The translations under genes were made by a program, and so were the position numbers. A stretch of 64,000 bases of DNA, taken from the NCBI GenBank assembly GCA_963920575.1, contig OY986966.1, positions 1,260,130 through 1,324,129 on the forward strand, given 5' to 3'. Under the pieces are notes generated by a model. The model worked only from the letters and a program-made list of their open reading frames with translations. It ran no database searches and was not told the DNA's origin. How positions within the stretch are numbered: the first letter of the stretch is position 1; each line of letters opens with the position of its first letter. This stretch comes from Narthecium ossifragum. Its lineage: Eukaryota > Streptophyta > Magnoliopsida > Dioscoreales > Nartheciaceae. Below are positions 48,311-59,200 of the stretch, in pieces.

Positions 48311-48904
48311 GACAGCAACTTCTTTAATCTTCTAAAGTTTGTACTGAATAAGTCCATGATGTTTTTTTTGAAGAGATAAGCCGAAGCTAAATAAGTCCAT
48401 GATGTTGTATTTAGTTTCTTCTCAAACAATGATCAGAACCACAGATGCAACCTCGAAGCTCTGTGGAACAAAAAACTGGATGTATTTGACAGTACTTCAT
48501 AATATTTTATGCTCATTATATCAGCCAAGAGCTTTTAATCAGCTTCTAGTTCAATAAAGTCCACTTTTCCCATTATTGAGATTGTTTGTAGGTAAGCATC
48601 CCCATCAATAAGGCTATATCAATCAGCCCAGAAATATTTATCTATCGTTTTCTTTGTCTGCCAAAGCAATATATTTTAGGAAGAAATTTGGAGACTCTCA
48701 ATCTGAGGTCAATCAATGGGCCAAGATCACACGCTAGTTAGTTAATCAGCCTATAAAAACAGTGTACCAGTGTCACAAGTTATTGAATTCTTCTCCCCTC
48801 TAGCCAATCCTCTGCTTCAAATCCATGAGAACGGAAGAAGCCAGCATGCTATTTTTTGGGAGAAACCTGGATGGGAACAAAAAAAATTGATTGGATTTGG
48901 CAAT

Positions 48905-49157
48905 GGGTGGTTATATATGCACCACCCAGTTTGATAAGTGCACCACACTCAGCTGAATCGGTGATTAATCACCGAATTTTTGATACAAATCAGGTGACTT
49001 GTCACCGATTTTTTTGATAAAATTCGGTAGAATGACACCGAACTACACCGAAATAACATAGTTCGGTGGCATTCCATGATAAAATTCGATGGCAAGCCAC
49101 CAAAAAAAAAATAAGTGTGGTGCACTATCAAATTCTGTAATGCATATAAAATCACCC
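48905..49157. mobile_element. 253-bp Mutator-type MITE with TTCGGTG/CACCGAA palindromes
   Basis: A perfect 9-bp target duplication TTTGGCAAT flanks the element (48,896-48,904 and 49,158-49,166). The ends are inverted: GGGTGGTTATATATGCACCA at the left, and GGGTGATTTTATATGCATTA from the right in reverse; the similarity continues through 'agtgcaccacact'. The interior is a series of hairpins such as ATTCGGTGATTAATCACCGAAT-like and 'accgaactacaccgaa ... ttcggtgg'. There is no coding capacity. Bases 48,311-48,904 hold the OEP16 3' side and nothing else recognised. Confidence 0.85.
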
Positions 49158-49185
49158 TTTGGCAATAGGTATCGATACCCTTACC

Positions 49186-49807
49186 GGACGAAAATGCCCC
49201 TACTATGTATCTATATCTATCCATACCCCCACTATTCCCCCACCCCAACACCCCCAGGGCGGCCGGCCTGATCTCGCCGCCATTCGACGCCGATCCTGGG
49301 CTCGCCGTCCGACGCTAATCCCGATCTCGTCGCGGCCTTCCGTCATCGATCCCCGACGCCACCTCCTTCCCCGGCTCCCTGCTTTGTCTCTCTCCTCTCA
49401 CCTCTTTCCACGGCGGCCTCGTCATCCCCGATCTCCCGACCAGATCCGACGTGAGGTCACCGCCACCTCCTTCCCCGGCTCCCCATCGCCGATCCAATCC
49501 GATCATGTTGCCGAACCAGTCGAATCCCATCCGATGCCGTCGAATACGTCGTGAGGTCGCCGTCAATCCGGTCGCCAAGCTCTATCTACGGTGATGATCC
49601 CGAGCTCGAGATCCCCGCCAATCCAGTCGGATCTCGACGGAACCCGTCCGACGCCCTTCCAATCCCATCGAATCCCGTCCGACGCCCTTCCGATCCCGTC
49701 GGATCCGACGCGAGGTCACCGCCACCTCCTAACGGGATCGGACGAGGAGAGTCCCCAGCTTCGTTGAGGACATGGAGAAGATCGAGGATGAGGGCATTTT
49801 CGTCATC
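49186..49807. other. GC-rich island with repeated 'cgccacctccttcc' and inverted ends
   Basis: This block is strongly GC-rich between AT-rich flanks. 'gccacctccttccccggctccc' occurs at about 49,370 and 49,464, and 'gaggtcaccgccacctcct' at 49,452 and 49,711. 'gacgcccttcc' is also repeated. The ends are inverted: GACGAAAATGCCCCT near 49,187 and GAGGGCATTTTCGTC near 49,790. Open frames (49,159-49,554 +, 49,551-49,820 +) read as proline/arginine-rich low complexity and match no family I know. It could be a Pack-type transposon carrying gene leader DNA. Confidence 0.35.
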
Positions 49808-50234
49808 AAATTATGAATAAGAGGACTAAAATTCTTTAAAAAAACTATCCATGGGGCTAAATATTTTTATTTGAATGAACTAAACATCAATTAACCGTCA
49901 CAGGAAACATAAAAAAGGTCGCTAGACTGAAGCAGAAACAGGGGAACATAGAGCTACTTTAAGACTCGATTAATATTAGATAGAAACACGAGATACAAAC
50001 AACCGACTGAGAGAGAGAAATCTTCCCAAATTTTCTAGGCCATGACAACAACTCCTCTCCTTGATCCAGGAAAGGGTTGCGCTCTTTTATTACATACATC
50101 CACTAGAACTCACACAACTCCAGATGTTATTAAGGACACACTTAGAACGAAACACAGACACACAGATGAACAACAAGGACACATAAGATCTCTCTCTCTA
50201 GCTTCATGTCTTCATCTCTTGAGGATTACATCTC

Positions 50235-51004
50235 TCACTTGCACCTGCAGGGGTCGCAGGTGCAGTTGTCACCGCACTTGCAGCCTCCATTCTCGGACCC
50301 AGTAGCCATCTCAAACCCCTCAAAGTGCCTGCAAAACAAAGTAAATCCACACATAAACCCAGTTTTAGTGTCATATTCCTAATAAACCCGGATAGGGGCA
50401 GAGTTGATCCTGATCTATAATATGATTATGATGAGAAGTTAAAGTTACTGACCCCTTCTGAGGTGCAACCCCGAGGATCATGGTCTGAGAGGTGGTGCTC
50501 TTCTCCTCACCGAAGTCAGGATACATCTTGCATCTAAAAATCACAATAATTCTTCTCATAAATACGGTGATAATACCATAAACAAGTAAAATATGCCTTT
50601 AAGGACAAAAAGTTGGCAATATCACGTGAATGGTCCATCATCCTTGATAATTACAAACCAAAAAAAAAACAGAGATTCCAACATAACCAGAGAATAACCA
50701 GCAAATTATATCATTTAAGGACAAAATGTTTGCAATATCACGTGTATGGTCCATCATCCTTAAATAATTACAAACCAAAAAAAGAAATAAACACCAATAT
50801 AAACAGAGAATAACCATGTTATCAAAATCTACAAACGAAGAACTAGTAATAAAACAGAATATATATATAAAAAATCTATACCACTAGAACAAGAAAAAAA
50901 AACAGAATATTTATTAGAAAAGTTTAGATATGATACCCTCCGCATCCATTGCCGCACTTGCAGCCAGATCCACACCCGCAGTTTCCTCCGCAGCAAGAAG
51001 ACAT
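50235..51004 (-). CDS. MT2: Type 2 metallothionein
   Basis: Three exons (51,004-50,937; 50,533-50,453; 50,328-50,235) give an 80-residue protein. Plant type 2 metallothioneins bind Cu and Zn through cysteine clusters and buffer metals in the cytosol. The N-terminal domain starts [20 protein letters not shown] with eight cysteines in CC, CXC and CXXC order. The spacer is about 40 residues long, including [11 protein letters not shown]. The C-terminal domain [15 protein letters not shown] has six cysteines in three CXC pairs. The 8+6 pattern defines type 2. The first intron falls in the GCGGC motif. A TATA box lies about 105 bp upstream of the start. The gene is intact. A + strand open frame over exon 3 (50,042-50,305) is a shadow. 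Confidence 0.96.
50598..50820. repeat. 116-bp tandem duplication in MT2 intron 1
   Basis: The segment starting 'tttaaggacaaaa' and containing 'gcaatatcacgtg' and 'atggtccatcatcct' occurs at 50,598 and again at 50,714, in direct orientation, with moderate divergence. Both copies lie in the first intron of the metallothionein gene. The CACGTG-like core ('tatcacgtg') in each copy is a possible G-box-like site; function is unknown. Confidence 0.85.
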
Positions 51005-51108
51005 CTTTCTCAGAGATTAGAGAGAATTGAGAGGGTGACGATATCAAAGTATTGGAAAGGATGCGAGAGAGTTAATTCCGAGGATTCAAGGGGAGACCGA
51101 GGCCTCCC

Positions 51109-51115
51109 ATTTATA
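51109..51115 (-). promoter_or_regulatory. TATA box of MT2
   Basis: On the - strand CTCTATAAATGGG lies about 105 bp before the metallothionein ATG, a normal distance allowing a leader of about 75 bases. The sequence TATAAAT is a strong plant TATA box, and highly expressed metallothionein genes usually have one. Confidence 0.75.
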
Positions 51116-51879
51116 GAGGTCGCGAGGAGAGAGCCGAGGGCTGTCCGCCGTCCACTTGTCACAATCGCGTGCCTCTGGTTTGGCCCACCGCCACCAGGTC
51201 AGTCTGACAGCCGGGTTTAATTGCGCCTTCTTGTCCTTATCCACGAGGACCACGTCCGAGCGAATTTTACTATTTACCCCCCCTAAATAAATATCGCAGT
51301 TTGGTACCCAAAGTTACCCGTTTTTATGGCTCAGGTCCCGATGATGTGTGGGGTCGCTTCATACTTATCCTTTTGAGGGTCGGTTACTTTAGTCAGTTTA
51401 GTCCACTGTTTTTTGATAATCCACCCTGCATGCTTTCGTGTGATGTTAATCATGGGGGAATAAAGAAGTCCGTAATGGCTGGAATTACTCTTTAATTCAT
51501 GGCGTGCATCCCTCTGGATTCGTTTCGTGATTTGACACTCTTACATAAATGTCCCTGGTATTTATGATATTAATAACCTCAGTTTTGGCCGTATACATTT
51601 GACCTCGGCACGCCGGCACATGATACATGCAATTAAAAATCTATTATATAAAATAACATTTTTTTGAAGTCATATGCTACGTCATATATCACATCATAAC
51701 CTATCTATAACATGAGAGGAGGGAGAGATATTGGTTATGAGATCGGATATGATAAGGTTGGCTATAATTACAGAAAAAAAAAAGAGAGCGGGGACTAGTT
51801 AGCCGTGCCACGCGGGGCTGTTTATTAGAAATGCCGCGTTTAGTACGGAAATAAATTTTGAAAGTAACTTTTAATTCAG

Positions 51880-52105
51880 ATTAAGGGGGAATATTTCTAA
51901 AATATTCTTAAATCCACTATTCATTACACCCATTAATCCCAAATATCATTTTTCATATTTTACGTAATCATTATAAAGTTATTTTTATTCTCCATTTTAT
52001 TTTTTCTTTATTCTAAATAACTATTATAAAGTTATTTTTAAAATATGAAATAAAATTTCTTAATTCGTAATAAAGTTAATTCGGTACCAAACGAGATCGT
52101 ATGAA
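51880..52105. repeat. Dispersed AT-rich repeat, copy 3
   Basis: 'gtaatcattataaagttatt' and 'ccactattcattacaccc' match bases 425-655 well. It is a non-coding, probably old transposon. The rest of 51,120-52,877 (MT2 upstream region to the tRNA) is AT-rich, with short frames only and no recognised gene. Confidence 0.55.
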
Positions 52106-52877
52106 AAAAGATAAAATATGATTTGCTTATTTTGACGTGTTTCATCAAATCAATGATACATTAATCAGTGTAATTTAATGTTGTATCTCATGAAATGGCC
52201 ATATGTATGATACATTATCACGTATAATATTTATAATCGAATATGGACAGCAACAAGTAGACGTAGTTGATGCGTTCAAGGGAATCCTATAATTACTTGC
52301 AGGATTAAATAGTCCATGTAATCCAAGAATGGCAAACTCCGTGGATGAAGGTCAAAGATATGAAACATATAGAACTCCCAAGAAAGAGAGAAAGAGAGAT
52401 GGTGCAAGAGTTGAACTCGCTTTCTGCTACCTTTAGGAAGAAAACGGACCATTAATTCACTTCAATGATGGGTGACTCTGCCTTCTTTAGAATTCACAGC
52501 TTTATTCGATCCTCTCCAATAGTTAGCATTGGTGATCCAGGCTCCAGCAGCACTGGTATTTTTTGAAGGATATCAGCTGCTTTCTGGTAATGGTGGCCCT
52601 ATGATTGCTCTCATCCATTCCTTTCCGTTTTGGGAGGAGTGATGGAAAATATTTGTCTGAACCCATACTTTGAGAACAATCGGTCTAGCTTGGGATGAGA
52701 TCTTAATAATGGAATAGACCATGCCTTGAATTCAGGAATAAAAGCATGCAGTTGAAACCTGAACCACAAAAGGATATAAATCATCATCCTTTTTCTTTTG
52801 TGTTCTTTATTATGCCGACTGCCGAGTTTATTATATCTAACAGGGTCTTGTATCAAAAGATCTCCAACCCAGTTTCG

Positions 52878-52950
52878 CGCCCACCGTGGGGCTCGAACCC
52901 ACGACCACAAGGTTAAGAGCCTTGCGCTCTACCAACTGAGCTAGACGGGC
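52878..52950 (-). tRNA. trnK-CUU: tRNA-Lys (anticodon CUU)
   Basis: The - strand reads GCCCGTCTAGCTCAGTTGG, then TAGAGCGCAAGGCTCTTAAC, then CTTGTGGTCGTGGGTTCGAG, then CCCCACGGTGGGCG: 73 bases. All parts are present: a 7-bp acceptor stem (with G-U pairs), the D arm, the anticodon loop with CTT, and the T arm with GTTCGAG, which also forms the B box of the internal promoter. No intron. A TTTT terminator follows at about 52,856. No CCA is encoded, as expected for a nuclear tRNA. Confidence 0.98.
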
Positions 52951-53049
52951 TTCTGTCCTAATTGTCGAACACATAAGTCAAGACTTAAGAAACTAAATCT
53001 ATCCACTCACTATTCCATGCAGCATGCCCAACGTGGAAGACACAGAGAG

Positions 53050-56013
53050 ATGGCTCTCGTGGCAGCCAAGTCCATCGTCTTCTTCTCCAACTCCACCCCT
53101 TCCCCTCTCCAACCCTTCTCCGCCAACCATCCCAAACCTCCGAGGCACCACTCCTCCTCCACCTCCCCAAAACCATCATCCCTCCCTCCTCCAACCATCA
53201 CAGCATCACTACTCCTCCCGACACCAAACCACTCCACCACCACTTCTCCGCAACTCTCTCAAGCCATACACGCACTCTGCTCTCAGGGCCGCCTGCGCGA
53301 CGCATTCCAACACCTCACCCAGCAATGCCCACTACCGGCCGACTTGGCCTCCCACCCCGAAGCCATCGGCCTCCTCCTGCAAGCCTGCGGCCGCCGCGAA
53401 GACGGCCTCGAGCTCGGGCGCCGGGTTCACAGACTCATCTCCTCGTCCCCCGAGCTCATGTCCAATGCCGTCCTCACCACCCGCCTTCTCACCATGTACT
53501 CCGCCCGCGGCTCCCCTTCCGACTCCCGCGACCTCTTCGAGGCACTGTCCACCCGGAACTTGTTCCAGTGGAACGCCATGATAAGTGGGTATGCGCGGAA
53601 TGAGCTCTGGGATGATGCGGTGGCTCTGTTCTGCCGGTTGGTGTCGACGACGGAGCAGCTGCCGGATAACTTCACTCTGCCGTGTGTGCTGAAGTCTTGC
53701 GCCGGTCTTTCCGATGCGGAGATGGGGGAGCAAGTCCATGGCTTTGCCATAAATATGGGTCTTTGCTCCGATCCTTATGTTAACAACGCCCTGATGTTGG
53801 TCTATAGCAAGTGCGGACGCATGGACGACGCTTTTCAAGTGTTCGATACAATGCCTGACAGGAACTTGGTTTCTTGGAACACGATGGTGGCGATGCTTTC
53901 GGAGAATGGGTATGTGGGTGAGAGCTTTGATTTGTTTAGGGAAATGATGGGGGTTGATGAAGAGAGCATAGTGCCGGATGAGGCGACACTTGTGACATTA
54001 CTGCCGAGCTGCGCAGGAGAAGGCTGGATTGAGATGGGCAGACTAATGCATGGCTTGTCTGTGAAACTGGATTTGGATCAGGAATTGAGAGTGAACAATG
54101 CGCTGATTGACATGTATGGGAAATGTGGGTGCTTGATCAAGGCGAGGCGGTTGTTCGATAAGAGTGCTGAGAGGAATGTGGTGTCTTGGAATGCCATGAT
54201 TGGTGGGTATGCAAGGGATGGGGATGCCAATAGGGCCTTTCATCTTCTGCAAGAGATGCCATTGCAGGAAGGGGTCAAAGCTAATGGAGTCACTCTACTC
54301 AATGTTTTGCCGGCTTGTTCAGGGCCATCAAAGTTGCAGGTTTTGAGAGGAGTTCATGGGTATATTATCAGAAATGTGATGGAGAGCAATGAGTTGCTGT
54401 CAAATGCTCTTATCGCAGCCTATGCAAAGTGTGGGTCACTGAATTCTGCAGATCATGTCTTCCAAAGCATGGATTTTAGAACAATTAACTCATGGAATGC
54501 AGTAATTGGTGGTAATGCACAGAATGGAGATCCAAGCAAAGCAATAGATTTATTCCTGCAGATGTCTTCTGAGATATCCGAACCAGATTGGTTCAGCATT
54601 GGTAGCTTGCTGTTGGCTTGTGCCCGTCTAGAAGATCTTAGGCAAGGCAGCTCGGTTCATGGATTTGTACTGAGGAATGGGCTAGAGATGGATTCATTCA
54701 TTAGAATTTCACTTCTTTCGCTCTATCTTCAATGTGGGCAAGCATCGAAAGCTAGGACATTGTTCGATGAGATGGTAGAAAAAGATCAAGTCTCCTGGAA
54801 TGCCATGGTTGCCGGATACGCTCAGAATGGGCTGCCAAATAATTCCCTTCATCTGTTTCGGCAGATGCAAAAGGATGGGCATGAACTTTCGGCGGTAGCA
54901 ACAGTAGGCGCCTTGAAGGCTTGTGCTCAGTTGTCAGCCACGCGACTAGGAAAAGAGTTGCATTCATTTGCACTGAAAGCAAGTCTCGCAGAGGACACAT
55001 TCATGGGCAGCTCTATCATTGACATGTATGCAAAATGTGGTTCCATAGAATACGCACGCACTATTTTCAACGGAATGAAGAATAAAGACACTGTTTCGTG
55101 GACAGTAATGATCACTGCCTATGCAATCCATGGCCGCTGCTCCGAGGCTACACAACTGCTCGATCGAATGGAAAGAGAGGGTCTAAAGCCCGATGCCTGC
55201 TCCTATATTGGCATTCTCTCGGCATGTGGCCATGCTGGACTGGTGGAAGAAGGGCTGAAGCACTTCGAAGAGATGAAGAGCAAGCATGGCTTAGAACCAA
55301 GCCTAGAGCACTATGCTTGTGTTGTGGACATGCTTGGCCGATCTGGTCGATTGGTTGAAGCAGCCAGGCTGATCGACGAGATGCCAGAGGAGCCCGATGG
55401 AAAGATGTGGAGTGCATTGCTTGGTGCATGTAAAATTCACCATGACATAGACCTCGGAGAGAGAGTTGCAGAGAAGTTGCTGGAGCTGGAGCCTAACAAA
55501 ATAGAACACTATGTGTTGGCTTCAAATCTATTTGGAAGCGCAGGTAGGTGGGATGATGTGAGGAGATTGAGGAAGAGGTTAAAGGAAACTGGTCTCAAGA
55601 AGGACCCCGGTTGTAGCTGGATGGATGTTGGAGGTAAAGTTTACGTGTTTGTAGCAGGGGATGACAGACTGCCAGAATCGAATGAGATTCGTAACATGTG
55701 GAGTAATCTGGAGAAGAAAATAACTGAGATTGGATACAAAGCTGACACGAGTTCGGTGCTGCATGATCTCGACGAGGAAGGCAAGGTGGAGATGTTGCGA
55801 GGGCACAGCGAGAAGCAGGCGATAGCATTTGGGCTGATGAAGACGAGCAAGGCGACGAAGCTGAGGGTGTGCAAGAATATCAGGATATGCAGGGATTGCC
55901 ACAGTGCCATGAAGCTGGTTTCTAAGGTGACGGAGAGGGAGATTGTTGTGCGGGATAACAAGAGATTCCACCATTTCAGAGATGGATTATGTTCTTGCCG
56001 TGATTACTGGTGA
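53050..56013 (+). CDS. DYW-class pentatricopeptide repeat protein
   Basis: An intronless gene of 987 residues from the ATG at 53,050; the frame is open from 53,017, but that ATG has a poorer context (the 53,050 one reads gagATGGCT) and adds eleven residues. PPR proteins bind organelle RNA one base per repeat, and the DYW domain is the cytidine deaminase for C-to-U editing. The N-terminus is Ser/Pro-rich and suits organelle targeting. Repeated P-L-S type motifs follow (for example NALMLVYSKCGRMDDAFQVF, NAMIGGYARDGDANRAFHLL), then E/E+ motifs and a complete DYW domain with HSE, CRDCH, a late HH pair and CSC, ending in DYW. By my memory it resembles Arabidopsis At1g18485. Residues follow family order and no break is seen. 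The lack of introns and the neighbouring tRNA are typical for the family and locus. Confidence 0.93.
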   Translation: MALVAAKSIVFFSNSTPSPLQPFSANHPKPPRHHSSSTSPKPSSLPPPTITASLLLPTPNHSTTTSPQLSQAIHALCSQGRLRDAFQHLTQQCPLPADLASHPEAIGLLLQACGRREDGLELGRRVHRLISSSPELMSNAVLTTRLLTMYSARGSPSDSRDLFEALSTRNLFQWNAMISGYARNELWDDAVALFCRLVSTTEQLPDNFTLPCVLKSCAGLSDAEMGEQVHGFAINMGLCSDPYVNNALMLVYSKCGRMDDAFQVFDTMPDRNLVSWNTMVAMLSENGYVGESFDLFREMMGVDEESIVPDEATLVTLLPSCAGEGWIEMGRLMHGLSVKLDLDQELRVNNALIDMYGKCGCLIKARRLFDKSAERNVVSWNAMIGGYARDGDANRAFHLLQEMPLQEGVKANGVTLLNVLPACSGPSKLQVLRGVHGYIIRNVMESNELLSNALIAAYAKCGSLNSADHVFQSMDFRTINSWNAVIGGNAQNGDPSKAIDLFLQMSSEISEPDWFSIGSLLLACARLEDLRQGSSVHGFVLRNGLEMDSFIRISLLSLYLQCGQASKARTLFDEMVEKDQVSWNAMVAGYAQNGLPNNSLHLFRQMQKDGHELSAVATVGALKACAQLSATRLGKELHSFALKASLAEDTFMGSSIIDMYAKCGSIEYARTIFNGMKNKDTVSWTVMITAYAIHGRCSEATQLLDRMEREGLKPDACSYIGILSACGHAGLVEEGLKHFEEMKSKHGLEPSLEHYACVVDMLGRSGRLVEAARLIDEMPEEPDGKMWSALLGACKIHHDIDLGERVAEKLLELEPNKIEHYVLASNLFGSAGRWDDVRRLRKRLKETGLKKDPGCSWMDVGGKVYVFVAGDDRLPESNEIRNMWSNLEKKITEIGYKADTSSVLHDLDEEGKVEMLRGHSEKQAIAFGLMKTSKATKLRVCKNIRICRDCHSAMKLVSKVTEREIVVRDNKRFHHFRDGLCSCRDYW

Positions 56014-56295
56014 TCCTAAACCAGTTAAACCATCTGTGTTTGAGGTTTCTGATGAGAAGATGGATATGTAGATTTCAGCATGTCCATTTCTGTCTGTGGA
56101 AGAAATAAAAACCTGAACATGTACCAAAAACACATTAATTACACAATTTTTCTGTATATATACACTTGTTAAGAATATCACTCAACTCACTATGCATGTG
56201 TGTATATGTGAGATACAAAACTGTATAGAATACAGTGAATGAATACATATATACATCAAATGATGGACAAAATCGATGTGCTGTGGATTAAGCAA

Positions 56296-59200
56296 TCAAA
56301 CAGCAAGTATAATTTCATCTAGCAAATCATCAAGTATTGAATCCTCTAAATCAAGCCCTATAAACTCTGTATCCCATCGAAGTTGCATCCATCCATCGTT
56401 CTTGGTGAAGTCTCGAGCTACCATATCATCGAGGCTAGCATCTGGCTGTGGCTGGAAATGGAGATGCCAGGTGATTTCTGCCCACAGCTCCTCAAGGGCA
56501 TGCCGGCCTCCGGGCATTGATCTGATGCGCGAATTTAAATGCGAGAACCCAGGCCAATAGGAAATGGAACTCGCATAAAGTTCTAGCAGAGTTTCATTGA
56601 TTAGATCAAAGAGAAGCTGCTGTTGCTCTGGAGTCTTGTCAATCTCATCACCCATTCCAGTGTTAATGCAGTGGGGTGAGCCTTCTGCTTCTTCCAAGAT
56701 TGAGGGGTCAATTGCTGAGACTTCATCAGTGAACCCAAATTTCATTAGCATGTGCCTCAGATAATTGAATGGAGCCTCATCCTTTTCATCAACTTGAACA
56801 TGGAAGGCATTTAGATCAGTTGCTGCCCCCGGAATCAGCTCCTTGCAATCGTCAATTGTTCTGACAGCGTCAATCACACTGCAGAAATCAATGCATTGTT
56901 GGTCCTCTGGTGGAGTCAAAGAATCCAATTCATCAGACTGGAGACATATGGATTCTAGACCTGATCCTGCAGGATTGCAAAAGAAAATTATATCAAGAAG
57001 TGTTCCTACGAGCATGCTATCTAGTTTCTATTGATATCAACGGAAACTATCTGGTCTGAACTTGCCGGCCTATAGTAGTATATGAAAAATAATAGGAGAT
57101 GGGCAACTAACGAGGACAAATGAAACACTACAGTTAGATTCAACTGACTGAAACGAAAGCAGGGGTGCCATTACAAAAGCTTCTCTTTTTGTGGTTAGAA
57201 TGCGTAAAGGCTGTCTAGCTTCAGCTCAACTTATTTAAAAAACAAAGAATGTCTAAAGGAAAATGATTGGCAGATCAACCAGAAAGAAAATGATAGAAAA
57301 ACAATGCTAAGTTCAAAACAAGAGAGCAATGAAAAAACATTTTTTTCTGCTGCCTTACCTTTCAAGACAGAATCCTTCGCTGGACTGAGAGGACCTTCTT
57401 GGAAACATGAATCAAGAACAGAGACTAGGTGAGGTGCAGTTGAATTATCATCAGAGGCCACTTCAATTCCAGTCTCCTGCTCAACCGGAGGAACTGGGCC
57501 ACCTTCCTCTGTACAGGGATCTGAAATCTCGCAAGTCCCACTATGATCATACTCATTTACCACTGGCAACTGTGGAATTACCTGCATTGTCTCACAAGCA
57601 ATTCCTTCCGCACTAGAATTAGCTTCCTCTGTACATGGATCTGAAATCTCGCCAGTCCCACTGTGATCACACTCATTTGCCACTGGCTGCTGTGGAATGG
57701 CATGCATTGTCTCACTAGCACTTCCTTCTACACTAGTTTCTGCAGATGTTTCTAACTCCATTGTTTCCTTCGTAGGGACTAGAGTGCTTGTCCACTTTGG
57801 CTCCTCAGAAGCAAAGGTGTCAACTTCTCCATCAGTGGATATATGTAACTCAAATTCAGGACTAGATAAAATTTTTCCAAAGGTTACTCTGGACTTCCTG
57901 TCCCGCAAAACACCATCGTCCTCAATAATATTAGGTCTCTGAGGTAGCTTGTTCAATTCTCTTGCTGAATTCTGCTCAAGCAAACGAGTATATCTATCTA
58001 CGGATTCAGTAAGGGACCGTGATCTTCGAAGGTATTCATGCACATAATTACTACTACCACCTGTGCCAGATTTGCTTCTCGAGTTCTCACTGCCAGATCT
58101 GTTCAAGGTGCGCCACTCGCTGATGCCCAGTTTCTCCTTCTTGATATCCTCTGGTACCTTCTGGCCATAAGGAAGTTTATGCAAAACCCCATCCAGAGAG
58201 ATTCGGTCGCTTTCCTTTCTGTTCTCTTTGATTACATGCTTTATCCTTCGTCTGAGGGTCTTAAAATGACTCGAAGCCACAGCATCAGTATCCACATTTT
58301 TCCGCTCACAATAAGAAACCGGTAAAACCAAGCTGTGACCACTCTTGACTATACCAGGAGATGTATCTGCGTTCCCAGCTTTCAACTTGTGATCCTGATC
58401 ACCAAAGGAATTACTTTTCTTCAACTCAGGACAAATCTTTGATAGCTCACTGTTCTTTCCATCTGAGAGTCCTGCTGGAAATGAACTGGACTTGGTCAAT
58501 GTAATGCCACTCGAACCCTGCTTCCCACAGGATGTCAGTCGATCATGTTGACAATTGGCTAACATACAGTTAGGATCTTGAAGGACATTTAAAGGGGTTT
58601 CTTGCTTCGCTTGTAGATTATTTCCGATCTCATTAAGCTGGTTATGACCCTCATCAGCTGTGTTGTTCATGACACTGCAAACCTCAGGCAACTTTCCAGA
58701 CTGGCCTTTGGGTGGCACTGATAAATGTTGACTGTTTCCTGATGAAACAATGTCATGTGCATTGAGCTCCCCTGCAGAAGTTTCACTGACAAAGATCATG
58801 TCATCTGGAAGAACATAATCGTTGCACTCCAAATAATGGATAGATAAGGACCGCGGAAGACGCGCTACTAAGGGGGTGATCTTGTGTTTTTCATCCTTTT
58901 TCTTAGACGCTCTTCTTGAAATGAAAGTTCTCATGAATGACTTTGCATATCTTTTTTCTGTTACTGGAACTTTTTCTTGCACCTGGAAAGAAACAAAAGC
59001 ATGGATATGTTACGGTCAATGTCCAATTCGCCATGTTACAGTAATGGTTAACCAATTGAGGAAAGAACTTGTCACGCAGTCCCACTCTGCCACATTGATG
59101 ATTGAATTGAGCATCACTTAAATACATAAGCAAACGATAATATCTCTACATTTGGTGATATGGTCTTCTATAGCTCTATAGCAAAAGGACAGTAAATATA

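Noticed and set aside
49159..49820. Arg/Pro-rich open frames as a real gene
   Set aside because: Low complexity, internal repeats and no recognised domain; better explained by a GC-rich element.
53024..53838. Several long frames on both strands at the start of the PPR gene
   Set aside because: They are shadows in GC-rich coding sequence of the PPR gene.
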